Of a stretch of DNA of 64,000 nucleotides, positions 11,986-23,963 are shown one piece after another. The notes under the pieces were generated by a model, which was given only the letters and a program-made list of their open reading frames with translations, did not search any database and was not told the origin of the DNA. Every line of letters starts with the position of its first letter. Position 1 is the first letter of the stretch. The stretch lies in NCBI GenBank assembly GCA_030142905.1, contig JASJOG010000029.1, positions 1,307,001 to 1,371,000 on the forward strand, read 5' to 3'. Origin of the DNA: Heliopora coerulea. Taxonomy: Eukaryota > Cnidaria > Anthozoa > Scleralcyonacea > Helioporidae. The position numbers were made by a program, and so were the translations under genes.

Positions 11986-12338
11986 GTAAGTATTAAATTT
12001 ATTTAATGTTATGTGACTCAAAATATGCACGTTATGCTCTTAAATAAAAGAAAGGTTTCGCACAATGCTAATACAAGTTTTAAACAACTTCGTATCAGTA
12101 CAGTTCTTCAGTAGATTATAAACTGCTTCGCAATTCAATTTTCTCTGTTGATATGCCAAAATCTTTATCTAAAGTCGTATCAACTAAGATCAGATTACAC
12201 TAAGCCCTTGGGTGAAGCTTCATCACAATTTTATTGTTCATTTTGGGATTGTGTGGCCGTTAAGATATTGCTCTATGTGTAACGTTGCATTAATTCTTTT
12301 GTTGGTTTAGAAATAACAAGCTAAATTTAAAGTGAAAG

Positions 12339-13061
12339 ATGAATATAAGTCGACTGTGGAAGACGAATCACAAGCTCTTAAAGTCGTCATATCTGGACGA
12401 AGTAAATGGTGTCCTGGCAGAGAAGAGTTTTAAAGTACGTTATCTAGGGCGAACGGATGTTGATCAAAATGGCGAATGTAACTTTAACGAAACTGCTCGA
12501 GAAATATTTGCTCAGTACTCGCCTAAATCGTTGAAAAATGTGGTCCAGTTTGACCTATTTATTGATTCTAAATCAGTAATGATTTGTGACAGCAAGAGAC
12601 AACATAAGCCAGTGGTGTTGTTCACCATTCCTTTGTCTAACGTCAGAGACGTATTTTACCTCAAGAACGACAAAAGATTTGGAAACGTTTGTATCTTCGT
12701 TGCTCGAGATATTTCTGATTATCCCCTTAAAGCTCACGTGTTGTTATGCAACAATCCAGAAGTCACGGCCAATGTATTTCAGTCATTTCAAAATGCATTT
12801 GCAATCATAACTGCTACGAAGAAAATACATTCTGGTGTCAATGTGTCACATCAAGAAGACATAAATACATCCTTCAGTGATTTCATGTATTCAAAGATGG
12901 CCATCAACAAAGGTGCCGACAGTAACCTTGAGAGAAAACGTGAAGGACTGTACTTTGATCCCATGGAAACAAACGTCTTTGAGCTTGAGTCAAGAAAAGA
13001 ATCTGATGCGTTCTCAAGTTTTGCGTTCTCACGTGCAAAGACTCATGGAATAATCTACTAA
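12339..13061 (+). CDS. PTB/PID-domain adaptor-like protein
   Basis: Intact 240-codon ORF. Residues about 29-160 match a phosphotyrosine-binding (PTB/PID) domain: SFKVRYLGRTDV is the classic first strand, followed by VQFDLFIDSKSVMICD, IPLSNVRDVFYL and a C-terminal helix AHVLLCNNPEVTANVFQSF. Such domains bind NPxY-type peptides on receptor tails and act as cytoplasmic adaptors (family knowledge). The remaining 80 residues are polar with no domain I recognise; there is no signal peptide or membrane segment. The ATG lies 28 bases after a 3' splice site, so the whole CDS is one exon behind a noncoding exon. ATTAAA at 13,518 could be the poly(A) signal. A close paralogue starts at 63,371. The specific ligand is unknown. 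Confidence 0.85.
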   Translation: MNISRLWKTNHKLLKSSYLDEVNGVLAEKSFKVRYLGRTDVDQNGECNFNETAREIFAQYSPKSLKNVVQFDLFIDSKSVMICDSKRQHKPVVLFTIPLSNVRDVFYLKNDKRFGNVCIFVARDISDYPLKAHVLLCNNPEVTANVFQSFQNAFAIITATKKIHSGVNVSHQEDINTSFSDFMYSKMAINKGADSNLERKREGLYFDPMETNVFELESRKESDAFSSFAFSRAKTHGIIY

Positions 13062-15120
13062 TTCTTGTTACTGTATTACGATTCTGTTCTAACTTAATAC
13101 CTGAATGGCCTCTTCAAACTAAAATGCAAATCACCGACAGCTCTTTCTTGCATGTAATCGACATCAACGCCCATTTGTGGTCACTGGAAAAAGCCCTCAT
13201 TGCAACAACAGCCTTAACTTAAAATCATTGTTTTAACGAGTGTAAAAGCACGCCAATACTGCAAGGAATTTGTTATTCTAGGTCCTGGATTTGTCCTAAG
13301 AAAGTGTTGTAATATATTATACTGATATTTAAGATGTAGAATAGCAATTTAGAACTATTCTGAGATGTGATGAAATAATGCCTTTCAGAAACTGAAATTG
13401 ATTTCAAAAGAAGATCCTAGCGGAACTCTTTCGATTAGTATTAAAATGTCTCCAATCTTTTGTAAGAACATAATATGTAAAATATTTTAAAAGTTTTAAT
13501 GTTAATATTTGTACAGATTAAAGAAAAATATTTTTTGTTTGAAACTGTATTTCATTTCATTCAAATGTGTCTATATTATCCCTTTCATTTTCTTTTATGT
13601 AGTGTTGATAAACACCGATACTGAGTAACAGTGAATATTTTTTAAAGACTTGCAAATACAGTGATTCATAAAATCCTATTAAACGTAACAAAAACCATCA
13701 TAGTATTTTCTATCGCGTGGAAGCAGAACAATTACCACGCTGTAAAAATTGCACCCGAATTTAACTACACCTAAGCTTACTAGTGATTTTTTAACTAGTG
13801 TTCATCTAGTATGGGTTGTGACTTTTTAGAAATAGCTTGCTCTGCATGTCAAGGTACTATATTTTATAAAACGTTCGTCACAAAATCTTGTAAAGGCATC
13901 AATCATCAGCATTTAAAATATATTTTCTTTTGACTTTACTCTAAAAAGGACCAGAGGTCCTTACTTCCCAATGAATCTGAGGTCAATATCGTTGAGACGT
14001 TTCATATTACTATCATGATTGATGGAAGCGAGCCGGCAGGTCCGCCAAGAACCTGACCACTCCTTTTGCCAGTAAGCACTTAGACTTGTTGCAGGATGCA
14101 TCTTATCAGAAATCCGGTGAAAACAGTAATCTCATGGAGACATATCTGGAGATCCAATCGAATGGAACTTATAACATGAAATTAGAAGAATTTCTATTCA
14201 GTAACTTAATTTTCAACGTTAGTTTGTGCTGTGCTGGTGCCTCTGACGCCAGCGTATCATTGTGGTGCAATTCCGATTGTCATAGTGCCATATAGATACC
14301 TCTGGTCTTGGCTGGACCACTCAAATTGAAGCTTCAGCCAGTATATGAGTGAAGAGGAAAAATTGGTAAGATTGGAGATCCTCTATCACGAAATCGAAAT
14401 CGTTTCTTAACTGGAAATGAAGTAGAGCTAAGGTTTTTCAAGCCGAATGACTTGAAATTTGTTTAAAACTAGTAATTTCTTTCGATTGGCTCATGGAAAC
14501 AAAGCAGGTTTTCAAAATATTGTTGATTTATTACAGTAACAAAGTACGATTTTTTACATTGCGATTGTTATTCTGGAGTATGCAACAAACCCATGACAGT
14601 CACGCAGCAGGATATAGCCTTAGGATTCGTTGCAGGTTGTCATCGATACTCTCGTCAGTTTAACACATAGTCCAAGATGTCAATCCCAAGGCACAAAACC
14701 GCAAGTGTAAATCTGAACGTTGTTTTTACACCTCCGAAACTCTTCTCAACAGGTCTGGTTGGTTTGTTGACACTTTAAAGACGCAAAACATTCTACATCC
14801 TCCGAGCCAACGCAGCAGTGAAACCGTGGAAACGCTCTCTAAGAGGTACTGTATAGAATAAGGACGGCCATGCAAATACTCTGGGGACATCGAATTATTC
14901 CTTCCTTTTGTTTTCAATGGAAATCTCTTTTGTTCGAACCTCATTCCCTTAAACTTTACCGCAGAATTTGCTTGAGTTCTCTACTATCTATCCCTGTTCA
15001 TGTAAGTTGATTCTGGATGCACCTTATATTAGGAAGAGGAACCAGACAGAAAGTACTGGATATTCAGTCGTGGATTTTAACAAAAACGTTGAAATTATTA
15101 AACATCACTCAATGTTTTTT
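13062..15120 (+). other. PTB gene 3' UTR and unassigned DNA
   Basis: The first ~460 bases are likely 3' UTR ending near the ATTAAA at 13,518. Beyond that I see no gene, repeat family or splice structure I can support up to the AT-rich repeat at 15,121. Confidence 0.4.
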
Positions 15121-15410
15121 CGCTATTTATTGATATAAATTTATTTATATTTATTTATTATATTATTATATTATTATATTATTATTATATTATATATCTA
15201 TATTATATATATTATATATATTATATATTATATATATATATAACATTTTATACATTATATATCATATTTTATATATTATTATTTTATAAATTATTTATGT
15301 TTTCATGATATTATTATATTACTATATTATTATATTATTATTATATTATTATATTATTACATTATATCTATTTATTATCTATTTATTTATGTATACTTAT
15401 TTATATTTCT
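15121..15410. repeat. Degenerate (TATTA)n / (TTAT)n AT-rich repeat
   Basis: About 290 bases of almost pure A/T with irregular TATTA, TTAT and TATA units. No coding content. Confidence 0.9.
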
Positions 15411-16425
15411 GTTCTGGCTCACCTGGCACCTAAATATTGCCCCACTGAAACGAATTACCATTAATAAATACAAATTTTTGTTTTAAATTTTAGTTGAGGT
15501 AAATGCTAACTGAATAAGATTGAAAAACTCAGATTATTTCAGCCAACTTCAATGTAAACTTCCTTTTTGCAGCCTCAATGCGGCTTACACATTTTTCTAG
15601 GTCTAAAAATACTGCACGTGCGTGTCCATCATTTCGCGACACGGAGATCAAAGACCTTAACATAGTCTTAGTAATAAGTTTTAAACGGAGTCATAAGTTC
15701 GGCAGAGGTTTTATGTGGCACATTTTTGTTTTATCTCTTTAGAGCAGTCGCAAATGCTGTTCTCATCAAACAGCAATCTTTGATTTTCATTTTTACAGAT
15801 GAAATCATATTGCCGATAGGTTTTTGACATCGATTAGCCTATAACTTTATAACTTTTTTTTCTTGATGTCTGAAATAGTGACTGTAAACTGTAAAGATAG
15901 CGATTATGCTTGTCTTATTTTTATCTGTCATGAAATTTGTCTCGTTTGCTCGTGCCATCGTCAGAGAGTTTCAAAGTAACGTAAACGCTGTCGCCTTTTG
16001 AAGGGAAATAAACAAATCCTACAAAAATAGCACGAGCAAATGATTCTTTGTTTAAACTTTTTACACTTCCGATTCACTTAGAGTTGGTGAAAAATAGAAG
16101 TAATTAAGCACAATGTTTTCTTTTACCTGCACGACAGTTCTTGTCTTTCTTTTTTTCTAGAGAAATAGTAATTGACTGCCTTAGATCAATAACAGGACAG
16201 ATTCAAGACTAATCAGGCTAATTCGCCACCACTCCCGCAAATAAGTTATTTCCGAGTGAAGGCTTTCAAATCATTATATTATATTTGATAAAAGAACCTT
16301 GATTGCTTATGAAATCCTCTTTGCATGATGAATTTGAAGTTTTAACTGGAGACAATAAACTAATCGGTATTTGAAGTATGTTAGCCAAATATGTGTCAAC
16401 CGACTCTCTTACAATAAAGAATATA
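15411..16425. other. Unassigned sequence
   Basis: Nothing recognisable: no long ORF, no convincing splice-bounded exon, no known repeat motif. Confidence 0.4.
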
Positions 16426-16657
16426 AAACCCCGTTTACATCGTAACATTTTGGACACATCTAGGTATTTGCCATTTCGAGACCTACATATGTAGAGGTAC
16501 TTGACAAGGCTAAATTTTCAGGCACACGTATGGAATTTTAAGAGTTACGCCTCGTTCACACGATGAAGATCATCCTTGCAGTGCCAAAAAGTAGTGGCAC
16601 CAGTGCCAAAATTTTAGCGGTACGGTGCCCAAAATGTTAACAGTGTAAATGGGGTTT
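16426..16657. mobile_element. MITE with ~32-bp terminal inverted repeats
   Basis: The left end 16,426-16,457 (AAACCCCGTTTACATCG...) and right end 16,625-16,657 (reverse complement AAACCCCATTTACACTG...) match at roughly 27 of 32 positions. Inside, the motif GTGCCA/TGGCAC recurs. There is no coding capacity. Flanks are A/T and no clear target duplication could be fixed. Confidence 0.7.
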
Positions 16658-18219
16658 AAATTTAAGATTATATTTTTACGTCAAATGCAAGAAAAGGAAC
16701 TTCATGTTAAGGTAAAGCTTAATTTTGCATTGTCCAATTTAAAGATTTCAAAATCTAAATGCCAAAAATGTAAAATTATTAAATTTGCTTCAAAACAGTA
16801 AAATATATTTTAGCAAAGACATAATTCTGAAATTGGGGCCATTAAGCAAAACGTCATATGAGGTGAATAAAATAGGACTCAAATTTATAATAAATCAATT
16901 CAAATTAAATTTACTAATAATGTCAACATATTTTGAAGTTCACATTCCGCATAAGTTAATGTCCTCAAAACTTTCAAAGTTCATGTTTAAAAAGCAACAA
17001 AACAGTGTATAGGGATTAGTTTTGGCCATTTCAAAATTCAAGAAAGGAACTGGAGATATAACTAACAGCGATGCCAAATGTTGGAATTCAGAGCATTTAA
17101 AAAAAATAACAAACATACCTAAAAAGATAATAATAAATAGACAAAAAACAAACATCCTATACAAAATTTTTAAGCAGCTTAATTAAAACCGAAATTCTAC
17201 GTTTTTCGTCAGAACCACTATCATAGGAGAAAAGCTATAACGTTTTTGTAAAAATGGTGAAGCACACTACTTTAAATATCTATGAATAAGAAAACAAAAT
17301 AACTAAAATTAATATATTTGTAGAAACTATAACAAAATTCTATGGCCCAAAATCCTATTAGAGATTTATAAGTCAACGCTCCCATGAACGAGCATATTAA
17401 AATAAATGTAGTGATAAAGTTGATCAGTCTTTTTATTTTAACCCAGCCTCGACAATTTGTAGTAATTTGATTGGAATTTTTTTTGATAACAAAATATCAT
17501 ACGAGTCATCTACATCGAGAGTCAGATTAGGCGTAATTAAAGAAGATTAATGTGCTCAGGTACCCCTAGATGTCCATCCTGAGAGCATCACTTCTTGAAG
17601 AGAGTAATTAACGTTATTTGTGAATTTATTTTCTTCCTTTTCGTAGTACAGGAGCATAAAACACGAAAGCGACACCTCAAAAATTTTTCCTTGCTAAGTG
17701 AAAATCATTTTAATCACGAAGGGCAGACCTTCCAACAGGAAAGAGTTATCAAAAATATAAAAATACTTTGCATTGATAGACAAATGCTTGCTCTAGACAA
17801 TTCCTATTCAACAGGCTAATCATAACCAATCAGGTGCCAGTAAGAAATTCTGTTTGCGGAAATACTCTGGGTTTACTCTGTAATCGAGTTTCAGCCCTCA
17901 AAGTTCCGAATTAATTGAGTTCAACCACAGGGAGATCTAAAGAACATCCGCTATTAATTTTGTGTTCCCCTCGGTTAATTAAAAATGCTCTTAAACTGTT
18001 AATTAGTGGAAACCAAGTGCACCCTAGGTGAGGCCCAAAAGTTAAATCTGGGTTGGCGAAACCACCGTTGATAAATAAAAACAGTAGAAAGGTTCGCATT
18101 CAGTTGGTATAGCTGTTGGAAAACCTTTTTTTACTTGGCTTTATCTTATAGCCCACAAAATGGGCGGGACGATTAACAATCGCCTACTGCTGCGCTTCGG
18201 TACTCATGAAACTTAGCAA
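16658..18219. other. Unassigned AT-rich sequence
   Basis: No gene or recognised element. Short ORFs on both strands have no motif and strongly biased AT content. Confidence 0.4.
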
Positions 18220-18292
18220 GTCTTTGTAGCTCAATGGTTAGAGCGTCTCGCCGGCACAGAGAAGGTTACAGGTTCGATTCCCGTCAGGGATT
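18220..18292 (+). repeat. tRNA-like SINE head, copy 4
   Basis: Cloverleaf-like 73 bases (GTCTTTGTAGCTCAATGG...). B box GGTTCGATTCC is intact. A T6 run (Pol III terminator type) falls inside the hairpin that follows. About 55 bases downstream are shared with copy 5, so the repeat is longer than the tRNA part. Confidence 0.65.
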
Positions 18293-18481
18293 CAGAACGT
18301 TTTTTCTGAGAGAACAGCTTGAGAGCATGCGTATTAAGAACATAATTACCAAGCTACCACAATTACATTATTGATTAACACAAAAATAATACACGACATA
18401 TCGAGACTAGCAGACTGGCAGTACATATGTCTACCATCTATACGAACCAGTACACAAATTTAACCTTCGCTCACCATTTGA

Positions 18482-18554
18482 GTCTTCGTAGCTCAATGGT
18501 TAGAGCGTCTCACCGGCGATCAGAAGGTTACGGGTTCGATTCCCGTCAGGGACT
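18482..18554 (+). repeat. tRNA-like SINE head, copy 5
   Basis: Best-preserved copy: the acceptor, D and T stems pair well (D stem GCTC/GAGC, T stem ACGGG/CCCGT). The anticodon loop is CCGGCGA with C at position 33. CTCAGAAAGTTTTTCTGAG follows directly: an 8-bp hairpin with a T5 run beginning in its loop. Downstream sequence matches copy 4. Confidence 0.65.
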
Positions 18555-18599
18555 CAGAAAGTTTTTCTGAGAGAACAGTTTGAGAGCGTGCGTGTTAAG

Positions 18600-19785
18600 A
18601 ACATTAATTTCAACTGAACTACGAATTAATTCGATCTTTCCTTCCACTAAAATCACGGTATCAAATTCTACCTAGATAAGATATTGACTTGGGTACACTT
18701 ACACTTTCTCTCTGCTGCAATGTTTTCAGGGAAACTATCTGCATGGCTTAATTCTAGACTGAGATATAAACGATAAAAAAAAAACTAATAAACTTTCATG
18801 CAAACGCAGATCATCTGAAAAGTGAAAATCTCTTGCACGAATGCTAGGATGAAAGATTGGACTAGTGGAGACTTAGTTGGTGACCTGATCTCCGGGGTTA
18901 GAATTTAGTCGATGAGCATAAACTTTTTGAAACCTCAGATGTTATTAATCCTATTCCTGTCTCGATCCGTCTTATGAAATATTCGTATTTGGTATTTAAT
19001 ATAACAGCTGATTACCTCAGAATAATACTCTTAGAGTGGCTTCTTTGCAAATTGTTAAAACTTTAAATGATATCACTCGACGTTATACCAAGGAATAAAC
19101 CATTACCAAGGCAAAACGTCATTTCCTCCCTCAATAAAATTTTCTGATATCTACCAGGCTAAAGCCAAGTATATTCTATTTGTGAATTTTGTATGGTGCT
19201 TTACTACAGAAATAAAACTGATTTAAATGCGTCTTTCCTAAACAAAACGATTTCTTTGAAGTATTTTACAGTAAGTATTTTTGTTCTACCTTGAAAAGAA
19301 GTCATGGGAACTGTACAGCACTCTGATAATACCGGTTTGAAGCAGCCATATGCTATGATAACCGTACACATGCAAAATCTGAAGGATGTTCACTAGATTA
19401 AAGGAAAGGCAAACATGATAAACCGATAACCTGCCATATCGAACTTATGATGGCATGATAGAAATTCGATTAGAGCTTTATTCCTAAAACCGATCCTTAA
19501 AATTAAGTCATTGCATGCAAAATGGAAAGAAATTAATGTTTAACAATTGCCGGTAAATGTGATATAAAACCCATTAATAAAGCGTTTATACTACAATATT
19601 TAAAGACCTAGCTATTAGCATATGCCCGATGACACAGTTGAAACACTTATTTACATTATCACATAGAAAATTTAAGAATCCCATTATAGACGTTATTGTT
19701 TAGCTTCAAATGTTCTGCTATCTGTTGATCCACGGACATTTTGACAGGGTAGAGCAAAATATCTTATTTGACGTTCATTCGTGAC
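18600..19785. other. Unassigned sequence
   Basis: No ORF, exon or repeat family I recognise up to the target duplication of the Penelope-like insertion at 19,786. Confidence 0.4.
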
Positions 19786-20002
19786 AATTTACCGTCTCAC
19801 GGCGAATACGAGAAAATATGGAGATTGCGCAGCCAGGTTGAGACAATTAATTTTGAGACACGTTCTCTGACTAAAATTTATTAAATATACGAGCTTTCGA
19901 CTACCTAACTGTAGTCTTCGACAGGCAAGAGTGACATAAATTAATGACTTGTAGATATTTATAGGTGCGTTTTGAATTGAGGAACTATGTGGCAGGAAGC
20001 AA

Positions 20003-22398
20003 TTAGCGAATACAATGCTTGTTGACAAGGACAGCGTATTGTCTGGGAAGCGGCTTGGAGTTATTGTCAGAATTCGCTATTAAAGCCGTATGCCAAGATT
20101 CTAATGTTTTTCGTGTTCGGTAGTTACCACTATCAATTACTCTACTATTCGCGAAGTCGATATTGTGATTATTTTCCCATGCATGGTTAGCTATGTTTGA
20201 ACCTTTTTTATAGTTTTTAACATTCCGGATATGTTCCTTTTTTCGTGTTTCAAATGATCTTCCTGTTTCACCAACGTATGACCACGAGCAATCCAAACAA
20301 GGTATATTGTAGACAACATTGGTTCGTCGTTCGGGTGGAACTTGGTATTTGGGAGAAGGAAAAGTTTGTTGTAGCGTTCGTAGTGGTTTAGTAGTGACTC
20401 TAATGTTATGTTTTTGTAGTATACGTCTGAGAGCGTCAGTTATCCCACTCACGTACGGTAAAGTAACGTAGCCGGTTGGTTTGTCATTTTCAGTCACACA
20501 TTTGAAAAATTGTCTTACCAGTTCTTCAGGTGATGGTACGGGTTTGTTAGTTGTCAAGTCTTTGAAGGTTTGTTTCAGAACTCTCTCTGGGTATCCGTTG
20601 TTTTGTAAGGCTGTCGTTACATGGTTGAGTTCGTTCTGTTTGCTATCGTATGTGCTTGGTAGTGTTTGTGCTCTGTGTATAAGAGTTCTGGCTGTGCTAA
20701 TTTTGTGGTTAATGTCATGGTGTGAGTAGAAGTCAAGGTATCTGTCTGTATGTGTGGGTTTCCTGTATACGTCAATTTTGAGGTCGTTACCTTGTCGTGT
20801 TATAAGGGTATCTAGAAAAGCGATATTGTTGTCTGTTCGAGTTCCATAGTAAAAGTAATGAAAGGGTCAATGTTGTTTAAAGAATCATAGAAAGTGAGAA
20901 TAGCCGTCTTTTTAATAATACAAAAACTGTCGTCAACAAAACGTTTCCATGTTTTTGGTTTCGTAGGAGTCGCTTGAATGGCCATATTTTCAATTGCTTC
21001 CATACAAAGGTTAGCGATGACTGGGCTAACAGGGCTACCCATGGCACATCCGTGTATTTGTTTGTAAGTGTCGTTGTCATAAATAAAATAATTGTTAGAA
21101 AGTGTAAAATCTAAAAGTGAAATAATATCGTCAATAGTAAGGTTAGTACGAGAGCTTAAGGTCTTGTCCTGTTCGAGTTTCGTCCGTATGTATTGGCAGG
21201 CTTTTTTGACGGGGATAGCTGTAAACAGAGAGACGACATCAAAAGAAACCATAACTTCATCATCTTCAATCTTGATTTTGGTCATCTCACTTGCGAACTC
21301 AGAAGAGTTTCTGACAGAACAACCATTCTTGTTTTGGATGGGTGAAAGTATGGTTGTAAGAAATTTTGAGATGTTGTAGAGAGAGGAACCAATGCAATTG
21401 ATAATGGGTCGCAACGGGTAGCCTTCTTTGTGGTGTTTTACTGAGCCACGTATAGTTGGTGGTAAGCCGTCTGTCGAGCGTAATCGTTTGTAGGTTTTTT
21501 CATCAATTTTCCCTTTGTTCTTTAAAGTTAGGAGTCTAGCATTCAGTTCTCGTTCAATACGGCCAAATGGCTTTTTTTCTTTCACTTTGTCGTATGTGGC
21601 TTCATCTGAGAGAAGTGCTTTCATCTTATCATCGTAATCAGAACAGTTCATTACAACGAAACAATTACCTTTGTCAGCTTTCGTTATTATTATCGTTCTG
21701 TCTTTCTTTAGGAGAGATAAGGCTTTCTTCTCGTCATTGCTGATGTTGTTGGCAGGGAGATGGGCTTTCTCAAGGATGCTCGCGGTAGCATTACGGACGT
21801 GCTATTTCGATTCATCAGTTAGATATTCAATGCCGGCTTCAATGTTGGCAACGATATCTTTGTATGGTATTTTTGAAGGGGCAGGAGCAAACTTCGGAAC
21901 TTTTTGTAGAACTTGGGTCTCGGTCTTCGTAAGTGGTCTTGAAGAGATGTTGACAACCCATTTCGTTTTGTCGACATTATCTGAGAGGCAGTATTCATTC
22001 CGTAGGTTGTTGAGTTTCTTCGTATGTCTTTCATTGATATTGTTATGGTCGGATAAGGCTCGTCTATCAAGGAACTGGGAGGAGGACTGAAATGTGTCAG
22101 CCTGGAGGAGTGAAGCCAAATTGTTTTTGGTTTCTTTGACAGACAGTTTCAAGTTCTTTATTTGATCGTGACAAATCGCTGTTCTTGCTTTCATGCAGTG
22201 CTTGCCACCTCTTTCCATAATCCGCTTGAAGATAGGATGTTTACTGGGAGCTTTAAAGCGTAGAGACGTCGGTAGCCAACAGTTCGTAATAGCTTGATGT
22301 GTAAAGTGAAGATGGCGATGATGAGCTTCTAGTTTATACATGGATTTTTCTAGACGTCTTGCAAGTTTAAGGACTGTCTGCCCAGCCTCACGGCTAAA
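20003..22398 (-). pseudogene. Penelope-like RT + GIY-YIG endonuclease, left copy
   Basis: Read on the minus strand, an N-terminal region (from REAGQTVLKLARRLEK) precedes the RT: TIIITKADKGNCFVV, VSFDVVSLFTAIPV, GCAMGSPVSPVIANL and the catalytic RFVDDSF. A basic linker follows, then a GIY-YIG domain with an upstream CLDC zinc-ligand pair (SYVGETGRSFETRKKEH; stop at 20,003). Penelope elements reverse-transcribe RNA and use this endonuclease for integration (family knowledge). Damage: a stop at about 21,802, a one-base deletion after MELEQ near 20,845 that changes frame before the FLDT block, and a further frame change before the GIY-YIG ORF. So it is inactive as read, though young. Confidence 0.85.
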
Positions 22399-23798
22399 GG
22401 AAGACAGAACGATAATAATAACGAAAGCTGACAAAGGTAATTGTTTTGTTGTAATGAACCGTTCTGATTACGATGATAAGATGAAAGCACTTCTCTCAGA
22501 TGAAGCCACATACGACAAAGTGAAAGAAAAAAAGCCATTTGGCCGTATTGAACGAGAACTGAATGCTAGACTCCTAACTTTAAAGAACAAAGGGAAAATT
22601 GATGAAAAAACCTACAAACGATTACGCTCGACAGACGGCTTACCACCAACTATACGTGGCTCAGTAAAACACCACAAAGAAGGCTACCCGTTGCGACCCA
22701 TTGTCAATTGCATTGGTTCCTCTCTCTATAACATCTCAAAATTTCTTACAACCATACTTTCACCCATCCAAAACAAGAATGGTTGTTCTGTCAAAAACTC
22801 TTCTGAGTTCGCAAGTGAGATGACCAAAATCAAGATTGAAGATGATGAAGTTATGGTTTCTTTTGATGTCGTCTCTCTGTTTACAGCTATCCCCGTCAAA
22901 AAAGCCTGCCAATACATACGGACAAAACTTGAACAGGACAAGACCTTAAGCTCTCGTACTAACCTTACTATTGACGATATTATTTCACTTTTAGATTTTA
23001 CACTTTCTAACAATTATTTTATTTATGACAACGACACTTACAAACAAATACACGGATGTGCCATGGGTAGCCCTGTTAGCCCAGTCATCGCTAACCTTTG
23101 TATGGAAGCAATTGAAAATATGGCCATTCAAGCGACTCCTACGAAACCAAAAACATGGAAACGTTTTGTTGACGACAGTTTTTGTATTATTAAAAAGACG
23201 GCTATTCTCACTTTCTATGATTCTTTAAACAACATTGACCCTTTCATTACTTTTACTATGGAACTCGAACAGACAACAATATCGCTTTTCTAGATACCCT
23301 TATAACACGACAAGGTAACGACCTCAAAATTGACGTATACAGGAAACCCACACATACAGACAGATACCTCTCAGACGTATACTACAAAAACATAACATTA
23401 GAGTCACTACTAAACCACTACGAACGCTACAACAAACTTTTCCTTCTCCCAAATACCAAGTTCCACCCGAACGACGAACCAATGTTGTCTACAATATACC
23501 TTGTTTGGATTGCTCGTGGTCATACGTTGGTGAAACAGGAAGATCATTTGAAACACGAAAAAAGGAACATATCCGGAATGTTAAAAACTATAAAAAAGGT
23601 TCAAACATAGCTAACCATGCATGGGAAAATAATCACAATATCGACTTCGCGAATAGTAGAGTAATTGATAGTGGTAACTACCGAACACGAAAAACATTAG
23701 AATCTTGGCATACGGCTTTAATAGCGAATTCTGACAATAACTCCAAGCCGCTTCCCAGACAATACGCTGTCCTTGTCAACAAGCATTGTATTCGCTAA
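22393..23798 (+). pseudogene. Penelope-like RT + GIY-YIG, right (truncated) copy
   Basis: Begins within RT at about KEDRTIIITKADKGN; everything N-terminal is missing. RT blocks are the same as in the left copy (VSFDVVSLF, GCAMGSPVSP, RFVDDSF), and the same one-base frameshift after MELEQ is present near 23,260. A 304-bp deletion between about 23,367 and 23,368 removes the RT-endonuclease linker and changes frame. The GIY-YIG domain resumes (SYVGETGRSFETRKKEH) and ends at 23,798. It cannot encode a working protein. Confidence 0.85.
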
Positions 23799-23963
23799 TT
23801 GCTTCCTGCCACATAGTTCCTCAATTCAAAACGCACCTATAAATATCTACAAGTCATTAATTTATGTCACTCTTGCCTGTCGAAGACTACAGTTAGGTAG
23901 TCGAAAGCTCGTATATTTAATAAATTTTAGTCAGAGAACGTGTCTCAAAATTAATTTACCGTC

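Larger units (their letters stand above)
9115..12338 (+). other. Segmental duplication block, copy 1, upstream of PTB gene
   Basis: From about 9,115 (GATGTTTGTTCGCGAGAACT) the sequence is colinear with 61,183-63,370, with perhaps 85-90% similarity by eye, down to the PTB start codon. The only large differences are the 1.18-kb hAT-like insertion here (10,132-11,310) and a 0.2-kb MITE in the other copy. No coding gene is seen before 12,339. Confidence 0.85.
19797..23952. mobile_element. Head-to-head Penelope-like element pair
   Basis: A longer minus-strand Penelope-like element (19,797 to about 22,395) is joined head to head with a 5'-truncated plus-strand copy (about 22,393-23,952). The whole is flanked by the 11-bp direct repeat AATTTACCGTC at 19,786-19,796 and 23,953-23,963. 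This suggests one insertion event. The arms are about 99% identical where they overlap (three residue differences in 280). The right arm lacks 304 bp. Tail-proximal partial and inverted copies are a known habit of Penelope elements. Confidence 0.85.

Noticed and set aside
21092..21379. Plus-strand ORFs over the Penelope element (mirrored at 22,726-23,013)
   Set aside because: Antisense shadows of the reverse transcriptase, duplicated only because the element is.
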